From Lachnospiraceae bacterium (lineage in GTDB: Bacteria > Bacillota > Clostridia > Lachnospirales > Lachnospiraceae), in contig JAFSLV010000007.1 of the NCBI GenBank assembly GCA_017448245.1, positions 62,001 to 126,000 of the forward strand: a stretch of DNA of 64,000 nt, in the 5' to 3' direction. Below the pieces are notes generated by a model. That model worked only from the letters and a program-made list of their open reading frames with translations, ran no database searches and was not told the origin of the DNA. Numbering within the stretch: position 1 is the first letter of the stretch; each line of letters opens with the position of its first letter. A program made the position numbers and the translations under genes. Below, piece after piece: positions 1 to 8,581 of the stretch.

Positions 1-2
1 AA

Positions 3-362
3 AACGAATACAATCTCCCGCTGACCAAAGAAGCTTACGAGCACATGATCGCCAAGGCGGACGGCTATATCATCCGCAAGCAGCGATATCTTCTGCCGCT
101 CAATTATGATGCCTACGATGATGTTTTTTTACAGGCGCATCCGGATCTGGCCAGGCGCATAGGGGACGGCTCGATGAAGATCGAGCTCGATGTCTTTGCG
201 CCGTCCGCACCGGCACCCTTTGCGGATCTCGTGATCGCGGAGATCGAGTATCCGTCGTCGGACGCGTACGAGGCCTACCGTCCCGCCGCGTGGTTTGCCG
301 CGGACGTCACGGGGGATCCGGCCTATTCCAATGCGCAGCTGTCGATGCTGAGGTACACATAA
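3..362 (+). CDS. CYTH-domain protein, C-terminal part (5' end outside window)
   Basis: The reading frame is open from the first bases and ends at a TAA, so only about the last 119 residues are present. The remnant has the C-terminal half of a CYTH/triphosphate-tunnel fold: a KQRYLLPL strand, then IELDVF, then an acidic strand VIAEIEYPS, and a terminal segment with W, DVTGD, YSN and a final ML. Family members hydrolyse inorganic triphosphate or related triphosphates using acidic and basic residues lining a beta barrel, with the EXEXK motif near the N-terminus, which is missing here because of the window edge. The next gene follows after 6 bp, so co-transcription with the ABC system is plausible. 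The exact substrate cannot be told from this fragment. Confidence 0.7.
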   Translation, partial: NEYNLPLTKEAYEHMIAKADGYIIRKQRYLLPLNYDAYDDVFLQAHPDLARRIGDGSMKIELDVFAPSAPAPFADLVIAEIEYPSSDAYEAYRPAAWFAADVTGDPAYSNAQLSMLRYT

Positions 363-368
363 AGCGCC

Positions 369-1070
369 ATGGCCTATCTCGAGTTTCAGCACATCGTCAA
401 GGAATACCAGACCGGGGAGACCGTGATCCGCGCACTCGATGACGCGTCCTTTACGGTGGAAAAGGGAGAGCTTGCGGTCATTCTCGGCACGTCGGGCGCC
501 GGCAAGACGACCGCGCTCAACATCCTCGGCGGGATGGACACGGCGACGCAGGGACAGGTCATCGTCGACGGCAAAGAAGTGACGGGACTCTCCAAATACG
601 ATCTGACGACCTACCGCAGAACCGATATCGGTTTTGTGTTTCAGTTTTATAATCTCGTACCCAATCTCACGGCGCTCGAAAATGTCGAGCTCGCCGCGCA
701 GGTCAAGAGCGATGCGCTCGACGCCAGGGAAACGCTCGAAAAGGTGGGACTTTCGGACCGTCTCGGACACTTTCCGGCACAGCTCTCCGGCGGCGAGCAG
801 CAGAGAGTCTCGATCGCGCGCGCACTCGCCAAGAATCCCAAGCTTCTTTTATGTGACGAGCCGACCGGCGCGCTCGATTACGTGACGGGCAAGCAGATCC
901 TGACCCTGCTGCAGGATACCTGCCGTAACGAAAAGATCACGGTGCTGATCATCACGCACAATTCCGCGCTCGCGCCGATGGCGGACCGTCTCATCCGCTT
1001 CAAGAGCGGCAAGGTGACGCAGATCACGACCAACGATCATCCGACGCCGATCGCTGAGATTGAATGGTGA
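369..1070 (+). CDS. ABC transporter ATP-binding protein (MacB/LolD type)
   Basis: A 233-residue nucleotide-binding subunit of a type VII (MacB-like) ABC system that would power the FtsX-type permease encoded next. Visible motifs are Walker A GTSGAGKT at residues 40-47, the Q-loop in FVFQFYNL, the signature LSGGEQQR, Walker [13 protein letters not shown] and the switch His in IITHNSAL. The GALD form of the D-loop is typical of MacB/LolD ATPases. The ATG has no clear Shine-Dalgarno sequence directly ahead, and the coding end lies only a few bases from the permease start, so the pair is translationally linked. Family members move lipoproteins, peptides or antibiotics, or drive periplasmic or cell-wall processes; the cargo here is unknown. 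Confidence 0.9.
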   Translation: MAYLEFQHIVKEYQTGETVIRALDDASFTVEKGELAVILGTSGAGKTTALNILGGMDTATQGQVIVDGKEVTGLSKYDLTTYRRTDIGFVFQFYNLVPNLTALENVELAAQVKSDALDARETLEKVGLSDRLGHFPAQLSGGEQQRVSIARALAKNPKLLLCDEPTGALDYVTGKQILTLLQDTCRNEKITVLIITHNSALAPMADRLIRFKSGKVTQITTNDHPTPIAEIEW

Positions 1071-1074
1071 CGCG

Positions 1075-4000
1075 ATGCACGCGTACGGGAAGGATATTCT
1101 GCGGACCCTCCGCAAAGAGAAAAAACGTTTCTTCGCCATCGCCGTGATCACGACGCTCGGCGTCATGATGTTTTCCGGCCTGCAGGCTTCCTGCACGGAC
1201 CTGCGGCGCTCCGCCGATCTCTTTTTTGACGGGCATACCCTGCATGATCTGGAAATCGTATCGACCCTCGGACTCACCGCGGACGACGTGGAGGCGCTGT
1301 CCGCGCTTTCCGATACGGAAGAGGTCGCCGGACGTTATGTGGAAAAGGTGACGGCTTCCTTTGCGGACAATACGATGGACATCGATCTCGAGCTGCTCTA
1401 TGACGACAGGATCGACCGTCCGTATCTGGCGCAGGGAAGGATGTGCGAGGCGCCGGACGAGACGATCGTATCGCAGCGCTTTGTCAGGGATACGGGGCTG
1501 GGAGTCGGTGATACCTTTACGATCACGGAAAATACCGCGGAGGAAGAGGACGCGGAGGAAGACGAAGAGGAGGCCGACTTTCTGGTGACGCGCTTTACGA
1601 TCACGGGGGTCTTCACCGATGTGCGGGATGTCAACAATCCGTACGGCGCAACGGCCTACCGGGGCGGCATGGACATCACGCCGCTCGCGTTCGTGCTGCC
1701 GGAAGCCGCCGCTCCCGATGTGTATACGTCGGTGGTGCTCACGGTCACGGACGCAAAGGAATTGTTTTGCTTTGATGATGCGTATGTGCAGAAGGTACGC
1801 ACCTTCCGCAGATATCTCGAAGAAGAGATCAAGGAACAGCGGGAGGAGGCCAGATATACTTCGGTTGTACAGGAAGCAACCGAAAAGGTCGACGAGGCCG
1901 AGGAGGATGTGAGGAAGGAGCTTGCGGATGCGCTGCGCGAGCTCGAAGAGGGAGAGGAAGAACTCAATGAGGAGCTCGCAAAGGCCCTGCAGGAGCTCGT
2001 CGACGCGCAAAAGAAAATCGAGGAAGCGGAAGCGGAGCTTGCGGACGCGAGGAGAGAACTTGCGGAGGCGGAAGCGGAGCTTGCGGACAAGGAACAGGAA
2101 GCGGCGGACGCTTTTGCCAAAGCGCACGAGGAACTCGACGGCGCGTGGGCGACGCTGATCGAAAAAGCATCGGAGCTCGATGTGGCGGCCTATCAGCTTG
2201 CGGAGGGCGAAAGCGCCCTTGCGGAGGGAATCGCGCAGGCGGATGCGGCGGAAGCGGCAGCAAGGAGCGACATTGCCACGCAGAGGCAGCAGGCGCAGGT
2301 ACTGCTTGCACAGGCGCAGGCCATTTCCGATCCCGTGATGGTAGCAATGGCGCAGGCGGCGCTCGCACAGATCGACGCGGGAGAGGCCGACCTCAATGCG
2401 AGGATGGCACAGGAACGCGCACGGATCGAGGAACAGCGCGCGCGTCTGTCCCAGGCCCGGATGGAGATCGATAACGGCCGCGCACAGATCGAGGAGGGCT
2501 GGAAGGAATACGACGAAGGCCTCGCGGAGCTCGAAAGAGAGGAAGCCGAAGCGGCCGCGGAGATCGCCGACGCGAGGAGAAAAATCGAAGACGCAAGAAG
2601 GGAAATCGCGGACGGCGAGGCGGAGCTTGCGGACGCGAGGAAAGAACTTGCGGACGGTTATGCGGAATACGAACAGGCCAAAGAGGAAGGCGAGCAGGAA
2701 CTGGCCGAGGGGTACGAGGAATACGAAGAGGGCAGACAGGAAGCGGAGGAGGAAATCGCAAGCGCCAGGGAAGAGATCGAAGAGATCGACATGGCGACCT
2801 GGTATATCCGTGACCGCGACGCGATGAGCGCCTTTAACAATATCAAGTCGGATTCCGAAGCGATCGAATCGATCGGGACGGTGTTTCCGGTTGTCTTTTT
2901 CCTCGTCGCGATTCTGATCTCCCTCACCGCGGTGACGCGCATGGTGGAAGAGGACAGAGGGCTTTTGGGCACCTACAAGGCGCTCGGTTTTTCGGATGTG
3001 AGGATCCGTCGCAAGTACATGATCTTTACCTCCGCCGCGTCGATCACGGGGTCGGTTGTCGGGAGCGTGTGCGCCTTTTGCGGTTTGCCCGCGTTTCTGT
3101 TCCGGATCTTTGACATCATGTATATCCTGCCCGGCTACGGGATGTTCTTTCTTCCCGTCCACGGCCTTCTGGGTCCGCTCGTGTTTATCCTGGGCATCGT
3201 CGGTGCGGCCTATCTGACGTGCCTGACGATGATGCGCGAGACGCCGGCATCGCTCATGCGTCCCAAGAGTCCCAGGGCCGGCAAGCGCGTGTGGCTCGAG
3301 AAGGTGACGTTTTTGTGGGAGCGGCTTTCCTTCCTCAACAAGGTCACCGCGCGCAACCTCTACCGTTACAAGAAGCGGCTGCTGATGACGGTCTTCGGAA
3401 TCGCCGGCTGTACGGCACTGCTGCTGTTCGGCTTTGCAATCCGCGACAGCGTGCACGGACTGATGCCCAGGCAGTATGACGAAACGTCGCTCTATGATCT
3501 GCTCGTGGTCGCGAGCATGACGGAGGAGGAGGCGGAGGAAGGCAAATCGCTGCATGATTATCTGACGCGGGATGAAGAGATCGCGTCATATCTGGAATGC
3601 CATATCACGAATGTCAAAATCCATAACGCGGCGGACGAGGAGCTCTCCGTGCAGCTGATCGTGCCGTCTTCGCCCGAACGGATACAGGATTATATTGTCT
3701 TAAGGGACACGCACGGAACACCGGTCACGTTGTCGGACGGCGATGTACTGGTCACGCGCAATGCCGCGGAGATGCTCTCCTTTGCGGAAGGAGACGAAGT
3801 CCGCATCCAGCTGCCGGATCTGCAGACAAAGGAAGTGGGTGTCACGCATGTGCTGCAGTATTATCTCGGCAATGTCGTCTTTATGACGCAAAAGACCTAT
3901 ATGCAGTGGTTTGAAGATTTTGAGACGAACGGCGCGATGGTGATGCTGGAAAATGAGGTGGACGAAGAGGCCTACCGGGAGGATTTTGCCACAAGGGAGG

Positions 4001-4464
4001 GCGTTTTGACCTGTCTTTCCACGGCGCAGGTCAAGTCACAGTTCAGCCAGACCTTTCTGATGATGGACGCGGTGGTCGCGATCATCATCGGCATGAGCGC
4101 GCTGCTCGCCTTTGCCGTGCTCTTTACGCTGTCCACCACCAATATCTCGGAACGGGAAAGGGAGCTTGCGACGATCAAGGTGTTAGGCTTCTATGATCGC
4201 GAGGTGCATGCCTATGTCGACAAGGAGACGCTGATTCTGACGATGATCGGGGTCATCATCGGCATCCCCGTGGGATATCTTTTTTCGCTCTCCCTCCCCT
4301 ATATTCTACGGCTGCCGTCGATGTATTTTGCGGTGACACTGAACCATATAAGCTATGTATATGCGGCGGTGCTGTCGCTCGTGTTTCTTCTGGCGGTCAA
4401 TCTGATCACGGACCGCTATCTCAACCGGATCGACATGGTGGAAGCGCTCAAAAGCGTCGAATAA
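1075..4464 (+). CDS. FtsX-domain ABC permease with a long extracellular coiled coil
   Basis: A 1129-residue permease. A first membrane segment lies at about residues 15-35. An outer domain follows, then about 310 residues (roughly 260-572) that are almost entirely Glu/Ala/Leu/Lys/Arg heptads with short repeats such as ELADARRELAEAE. After that come three membrane helices of an FtsX domain, a second extracytoplasmic domain and a C-terminal FtsX domain with the motif ISERERELATIKVLGF. The ATG at 1075 was chosen; a TTG at 1060 overlapping the upstream gene is the alternative. Two FtsX domains in one chain mean one permease may suffice per transporter. The coiled coil would project outward as a helical hairpin and probably contacts a wall enzyme or substrate, but this is inference. 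Large Clostridial permeases of this shape are known and of unknown cargo. Confidence 0.85.
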   Translation: MHAYGKDILRTLRKEKKRFFAIAVITTLGVMMFSGLQASCTDLRRSADLFFDGHTLHDLEIVSTLGLTADDVEALSALSDTEEVAGRYVEKVTASFADNTMDIDLELLYDDRIDRPYLAQGRMCEAPDETIVSQRFVRDTGLGVGDTFTITENTAEEEDAEEDEEEADFLVTRFTITGVFTDVRDVNNPYGATAYRGGMDITPLAFVLPEAAAPDVYTSVVLTVTDAKELFCFDDAYVQKVRTFRRYLEEEIKEQREEARYTSVVQEATEKVDEAEEDVRKELADALRELEEGEEELNEELAKALQELVDAQKKIEEAEAELADARRELAEAEAELADKEQEAADAFAKAHEELDGAWATLIEKASELDVAAYQLAEGESALAEGIAQADAAEAAARSDIATQRQQAQVLLAQAQAISDPVMVAMAQAALAQIDAGEADLNARMAQERARIEEQRARLSQARMEIDNGRAQIEEGWKEYDEGLAELEREEAEAAAEIADARRKIEDARREIADGEAELADARKELADGYAEYEQAKEEGEQELAEGYEEYEEGRQEAEEEIASAREEIEEIDMATWYIRDRDAMSAFNNIKSDSEAIESIGTVFPVVFFLVAILISLTAVTRMVEEDRGLLGTYKALGFSDVRIRRKYMIFTSAASITGSVVGSVCAFCGLPAFLFRIFDIMYILPGYGMFFLPVHGLLGPLVFILGIVGAAYLTCLTMMRETPASLMRPKSPRAGKRVWLEKVTFLWERLSFLNKVTARNLYRYKKRLLMTVFGIAGCTALLLFGFAIRDSVHGLMPRQYDETSLYDLLVVASMTEEEAEEGKSLHDYLTRDEEIASYLECHITNVKIHNAADEELSVQLIVPSSPERIQDYIVLRDTHGTPVTLSDGDVLVTRNAAEMLSFAEGDEVRIQLPDLQTKEVGVTHVLQYYLGNVVFMTQKTYMQWFEDFETNGAMVMLENEVDEEAYREDFATREGVLTCLSTAQVKSQFSQTFLMMDAVVAIIIGMSALLAFAVLFTLSTTNISERERELATIKVLGFYDREVHAYVDKETLILTMIGVIIGIPVGYLFSLSLPYILRLPSMYFAVTLNHISYVYAAVLSLVFLLAVNLITDRYLNRIDMVEALKSVE

Positions 4465-4473
4465 CAGACGCAA

Positions 4474-4497
4474 GGAACCGCCCCGCCACGGTTTTTG
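4474..4497 (+). terminator. possible weak terminator after the ABC permease gene
   Basis: A short inverted repeat (AACCG, 8-base loop, CGGTT) is followed by a run of T residues. It sits 10 bp after the permease stop and runs into the -35 box of the next promoter. The stem is short, so termination would be partial at best. Confidence 0.3.
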
Positions 4498-4523
4498 CCT
4501 AAAAATAAGAAGTATGATATACT
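4495..4523 (+). promoter_or_regulatory. sigmaA-type promoter of tig-clpP-clpX
   Basis: TTGCCT at 4495-4500 and TATACT at 4518-4523 are separated by exactly 17 bp. This matches 4 of 6 and 5 of 6 consensus bases. The predicted start lies about 60 bp ahead of the trigger factor ATG. No CtsR or CIRCE operator was seen around it. Confidence 0.65.
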
Positions 4524-4588
4524 AAAATGTCCTGTGTCCGCACGGGATATTTGGTGTGCAGGAAAGAAAAAGAGAGGAAAAAAGCAGT

Positions 4589-5983
4589 ATGAGCGTAACA
4601 GTGGAAAAATTGGAAAAGGGGATGGCAAAGCTCACGATCGAGGTGTCTCCCGACAAGCTCGAGGAGGCGATCGAGACAGTCTATAAAAAAGAACGCGGCC
4701 GGATCAATCTGCCCGGTTTTCGCAAGGGCAAGGCGCCGCGCATGATGATCGAGCGGACGTACGGCAAGGAGATCTTTTACGAGGAAGCGGCGGATGCGCT
4801 GGTACAGCAGGAGTATCCGGGCGCGGTCGATGATTGCGGCGAGGATATCGTCTCTTCCCCGAAGATCGAGGTCGTGCAGATCGAGAGCGGCAAGCCCTTT
4901 ATCTTCAGCGCAGAGGTCGCCTTAAAGCCGGAAGTAAAGCTCGGTTCCTACAAGGGAATCGAGGTGACCAAAGCGGATGCCGCGATCACGGAGGAAGAGA
5001 TCGACGAGGAGATCGAGCGCCAGCGCAAGATGAGCGCGCGTGACGTGGTGGTCGACAGACCTGCGGAGATGGACGATACCGTCAAGCTCGACTACGAGGG
5101 CTTTGTCGACGGCAAGGCCTTTGACGGAGGCAAGGACGAGGGACATCTTCTGACACTCGGTTCGGGCACCTTTATCCCGGGCTTCGAGGAAGGGCTCGTC
5201 GGGAAAAAGGCGGGCGAGGAGTGCGAGGTGCAGGTCACCTTCCCCGAGAGCTATCACGAGCAGTCGCTCAGCGGAAAGGACGCGGTCTTTAAATGCCTGA
5301 TCCATGAGGTGCGGGCCAAAGAGCTGCCGGAGGTCAATGACGCGTTTGCCTCCGATATCTCCGAGTATGAGACGCTTGCGGAGTACAAGGACGGCCTGCG
5401 CAAACAGCTTGCGGAAAATAAAGAAAAGCAGATCCGGCTCGGCCACGAGGATGAGTGCGTGAAGGCACTCATCGAATCCTCCGAGATGGAGCTGCCGGAG
5501 GCGATGATCGAGACGCAGCAGCGCCAGATCCTCAATGACTTTATGATGCAGCTGCAGATGCAGGGCATGAATCCCACGCAGTATCTGCAGATGACGGGCC
5601 AGTCGAGAGACAGGATGCTCGAGCAGGTGCGTCCGCAGGCAGTTGAGCGCATCAAGGCGCGTCTCGTGCTCGAAGCGGTCGCCAAGGCGGAGAGCCTCAC
5701 CGCCACCGACGAGGATTACGAAAAGAAGCTCGAAGAGATGGCCAAACAGTACCGGATGAGCCTCGACAAGGTCAAAGAGGTGACGGACGCACGCGAGGAA
5801 AAACAGATCCGTCAGGATATCATCGTCGGCAAGGCGGCGGATTTTCTGGTGGAAAACTGCAAGGCCGTCAAGGAGCCCGTACAAGAAGAGGAATCGGACG
5901 ACAAGGAGGAGGAAGCCGGTGCAAAGAAGGCGCCCCGCGCGATTCCGAGACGTAAAAAGAGTGACGGAAAGGAGCAGCAATGA
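4589..5983 (+). CDS. tig: trigger factor, ribosome-bound chaperone and peptidyl-prolyl isomerase
   Basis: Trigger factor binds beside the ribosome exit tunnel and shields nascent chains. The 464-residue protein starts at the ATG giving [12 protein letters not shown]; a GTG at 4556 lies upstream but has no ribosome site, whereas AGAGAGG precedes the ATG. The ribosome-docking loop is present as GFRKGKAPR (about residues 44-52). The middle holds the FKBP-type domain ([12 protein letters not shown], then [16 protein letters not shown] and VTFPESYH). The C-terminal chaperone arms follow. The last 35 or so residues form a strongly charged tail ([12 protein letters not shown] then a Lys/Arg-rich stretch), longer than in many homologues. 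The stop overlaps the clpP start by 4 bp (ATGA), the usual tig-clp order in Firmicutes. Confidence 0.97.
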   Translation: MSVTVEKLEKGMAKLTIEVSPDKLEEAIETVYKKERGRINLPGFRKGKAPRMMIERTYGKEIFYEEAADALVQQEYPGAVDDCGEDIVSSPKIEVVQIESGKPFIFSAEVALKPEVKLGSYKGIEVTKADAAITEEEIDEEIERQRKMSARDVVVDRPAEMDDTVKLDYEGFVDGKAFDGGKDEGHLLTLGSGTFIPGFEEGLVGKKAGEECEVQVTFPESYHEQSLSGKDAVFKCLIHEVRAKELPEVNDAFASDISEYETLAEYKDGLRKQLAENKEKQIRLGHEDECVKALIESSEMELPEAMIETQQRQILNDFMMQLQMQGMNPTQYLQMTGQSRDRMLEQVRPQAVERIKARLVLEAVAKAESLTATDEDYEKKLEEMAKQYRMSLDKVKEVTDAREEKQIRQDIIVGKAADFLVENCKAVKEPVQEEESDDKEEEAGAKKAPRAIPRRKKSDGKEQQ

Positions 5984-6600
5984 GTTTAATCCCTTATGTA
6001 ATCGAACAGACGTCGAGAGGCGAGCGGTCGTATGACATCTACTCAAGACTCTTAAAGGACCGCATCATCTTTCTCGGGGAAGAGGTCAATGCCAACTCCG
6101 CGGCGGTGGTTGTCGCGCAGCTTCTGTTCCTCGAGGCGGAGGATCCCGGCAAGGATATCCATCTCTACATCAACTCGCCGGGCGGCGAGATCACGGCCGG
6201 AATGGCGATCTATGACACGATGCAGTATATCAAGTGCGACGTGTCGACGATCTGCATCGGCATGGCGGCTTCGATGGGGGCGTTCCTTCTGTGCGGCGGA
6301 GCAAAGGGCAAGCGCATGGCACTGCCCAATGCGGAGATCATGATCCATCAGCCCTCGGGCGGTTCCCGCGGCCAGGCGACCGAGATGGAGATCGCCGCGC
6401 GTCATATCTTAAAGACGAGAGAAAAACTCAATCAGATCATGGCGGAAAACACGGGACAGCCCGTGGAGAAGATCGCCGAGGATACGGAGCGCGACAATTT
6501 TATGAGCGCGGAAGAGGCATTGAAATACGGCCTCATCGATTCCGTGGTCGTCAAGCGTGTGGAAGCCGACAAGCAAAAAAAGGACAAGGATAAGAAATGA
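5980..6600 (+). CDS. clpP: ClpP, proteolytic subunit of the Clp protease
   Basis: ClpP forms the double-heptameric serine protease chamber that degrades proteins unfolded by ClpX or another Clp ATPase. The chain has 206 residues, normal for the family. The catalytic triad is complete: Ser98 in GMAASMG, His123 in MIHQPSGG and Asp172 in ERDNFMS. The oxyanion SPGG loop is at about 66-69. AAGGAG lies just ahead of the ATG inside tig. The gene overlaps tig and clpX by 4 bp each, so expression of the three is coupled. The C-terminus ends in a run of Lys and Asp residues. Confidence 0.98.
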   Translation: MSLIPYVIEQTSRGERSYDIYSRLLKDRIIFLGEEVNANSAAVVVAQLLFLEAEDPGKDIHLYINSPGGEITAGMAIYDTMQYIKCDVSTICIGMAASMGAFLLCGGAKGKRMALPNAEIMIHQPSGGSRGQATEMEIAARHILKTREKLNQIMAENTGQPVEKIAEDTERDNFMSAEEALKYGLIDSVVVKRVEADKQKKDKDKK

Positions 6601-7916
6601 ATATCACAAACATGACGGGCCGCGGCGGCGGCGGTGAAATCTACTGCTCTTTCTGTAACAAGACGCAGGACCAGGTAAGAAAGCTGATCGCGGGTCCCGG
6701 CAATGTCTACATCTGCGATGAGTGCGTGGATATCTGTGCGGACATCATCGAGGAAGAGTTTGAAGAGGAAGGCGCGGAGAGCTTTGAGGCGGAAAAGGAA
6801 CAGATCAATCTCCTAAAGCCCAAGGAGCTCAACGCGTTTCTCGACGAATATGTCATCGGACAGGATGAGGCCAAGAAGGTACTGAGCGTCGCGGTGTACA
6901 ATCACTACAAGAGGATTCTCGCTCCCGAGAACGAGCGCAGGGATGACGATGTCGAGCTGCAAAAGTCCAACATCCTCATGATCGGACCGACGGGCTCGGG
7001 CAAAACGTATCTGGCACAGACGCTTGCCAAGATCATCGGCGTGCCTTTTGCGATTGCGGATGCGACGACGCTGACCGAAGCCGGCTACGTCGGCGAGGAT
7101 GTCGAGAATATACTTCTGAAGCTCATACAGGACGCGGATTACGATGTCGAACGCGCCCAGCACGGCATCATCTATATCGACGAGATCGACAAGATCACCA
7201 AGAAGGGGGAAAATGTCTCGATCACGCGCGACGTGTCCGGCGAGGGCGTGCAGCAGGCGCTGTTAAAGATCATCGAGGGCACGACCGCGTCGGTGCCTCC
7301 GCAGGGCGGACGCAAGCATCCGCACCAGGAGCTGATTACGATCGATACCGATCATATCCTCTTTATCTGCGGCGGTGCGTTTGACGGACTCGACAAGATC
7401 GTCGAGGCGAGGCTCGACCGTTCCTCGATCGGCTTTAACGCGGAGATCGCGGACAAGACGGAGCGCGAGATCGGAGAGGTCCTCTCGCACGTCTCCCCGC
7501 AGGATCTCGTCAAATTCGGTCTGATTCCGGAATTTGTCGGACGCGTGCCGATCACGGTGACGCTCGAGGGTCTGTCGCGCGAAGCGCTGGTGCGCATCCT
7601 CAAGGAGCCAAAGAACGCGCTGATCAAGCAGTATAAAAAACTGTTCTCCCTTGACCATGTCAATCTCCGCTTTGAGGAGGACGCGGTCGAGGAGATCGCC
7701 GATAAGGCCTACGAGCGCAAAACCGGCGCCAGAGGCCTGCGCAGCGTCATGGAGAATACGCTGATGGATGTGATGTATTCGATTCCGTCCGACGAGGACG
7801 TGACCGAGTGCGTGATTACCAAGGCATCCGTCGACGGTGACGCACAGCCGCTGGTGGTGCACCACTCGGAGGAGAAGAGAAAGCTCCCTCTGGTGGATGT
7901 CAGGAAAAACGCATAA
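6597..7916 (+). CDS. clpX: ClpX, ATP-dependent unfoldase of the ClpXP protease
   Basis: ClpX recognises substrates, unfolds them and feeds them to ClpP. The 439 residues show a treble-clef zinc-binding domain with Cys17, Cys20, Cys40 and Cys43, then an AAA+ module with Walker A GPTGSGKT (about 130-137), Walker B IIYIDEID, the pore loop GYVG, an RKH loop (GGRKHPHQE) and the ClpP-docking IGF tripeptide in SSIGFNAEI. Sensor 2 lies in KTGARGLRS. All functional elements are intact. It overlaps clpP by 4 bp. The usual neighbour lon is absent; engB follows directly. Confidence 0.98.
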   Translation: MNITNMTGRGGGGEIYCSFCNKTQDQVRKLIAGPGNVYICDECVDICADIIEEEFEEEGAESFEAEKEQINLLKPKELNAFLDEYVIGQDEAKKVLSVAVYNHYKRILAPENERRDDDVELQKSNILMIGPTGSGKTYLAQTLAKIIGVPFAIADATTLTEAGYVGEDVENILLKLIQDADYDVERAQHGIIYIDEIDKITKKGENVSITRDVSGEGVQQALLKIIEGTTASVPPQGGRKHPHQELITIDTDHILFICGGAFDGLDKIVEARLDRSSIGFNAEIADKTEREIGEVLSHVSPQDLVKFGLIPEFVGRVPITVTLEGLSREALVRILKEPKNALIKQYKKLFSLDHVNLRFEEDAVEEIADKAYERKTGARGLRSVMENTLMDVMYSIPSDEDVTECVITKASVDGDAQPLVVHHSEEKRKLPLVDVRKNA

Positions 7917-7942
7917 GAGAGCCTGACTGATTTGAAAGAGAC

Positions 7943-8554
7943 ATGATCAAGATCGTCGATATCCGGCTCGAAACTGTCTGCGGCCCGACAAGCGCGCTTC
8001 CGATGAATCCTTATCCGGAGGTCGCGTTTGCGGGTCGTTCCAATGTCGGAAAGAGCTCGCTCATCAACGTGCTGATGCAGCGAAAGAGCCTTGCGCGCAC
8101 TTCCTCCAAGCCCGGGAAAACCCAGACAATCAATTTCTACCGGATCGCCTGCCGGGAGGATGAGGCGCGGGATGATTTCTTTTATCTCGTCGACCTGCCG
8201 GGCTACGGCTATGCGAAAAGGTCAAAGGAAGAGAGCGCCAAATGGGGACCGATGATCGAAAAATATCTCAAGCGCTCCGCGCAGCTAAAGGCACTCTTCA
8301 TCCTCGTCGATCTCCGCCTTAAGGCGCAGGAGAGCGATAAGCAGATGATCGAATACGCGCGGCATCTCGGAAAGAAAGTCATCGTTGTCGCGACCAAGGC
8401 CGACAAGCTCTCCAAAAATGAACTCGCAAAGCAGACCGCGCTGCTGAAAAAAGAACTGCAGCTGGAAGAGGACGAGCCGTTCGTTCCTTTTTCCGCACTG
8501 TCAAAGGCCGGACGCGAGGACGTCCTCGCGCAGATGATGCACTGCCTGAAGTGA
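7943..8554 (+). CDS. engB: ribosome biogenesis GTP-binding protein YsxC/EngB
   Basis: EngB is a small TRAFAC GTPase needed for 50S subunit assembly. The 203-residue protein has G1 GRSNVGKS at residues 31-38, a G2 region around KPGKTQTINFY, G3 DLPGYGYA and G4 TKADK. The context of tig-clpP-clpX followed by engB is common in Firmicutes. The gap to clpX is 26 bp, with a GAAAGAGA-type weak ribosome site ahead of the ATG. Its end faces the minus-strand beta-galactosidase gene 27 bp away with no obvious terminator between. Confidence 0.96.
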   Translation: MIKIVDIRLETVCGPTSALPMNPYPEVAFAGRSNVGKSSLINVLMQRKSLARTSSKPGKTQTINFYRIACREDEARDDFFYLVDLPGYGYAKRSKEESAKWGPMIEKYLKRSAQLKALFILVDLRLKAQESDKQMIEYARHLGKKVIVVATKADKLSKNELAKQTALLKKELQLEEDEPFVPFSALSKAGREDVLAQMMHCLK

Positions 8555-8581
8555 CGGTTTCCATACCGGATATCGTCTCTG

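Noticed and set aside
1024..3555. 843-codon open frame on the minus strand opposite the ABC permease
   Set aside because: It is a shadow of the repetitive, GC-rich coiled-coil coding sequence; the product is low-complexity Arg/His/Leu with no domain, and the plus-strand frame has clear FtsX domains.
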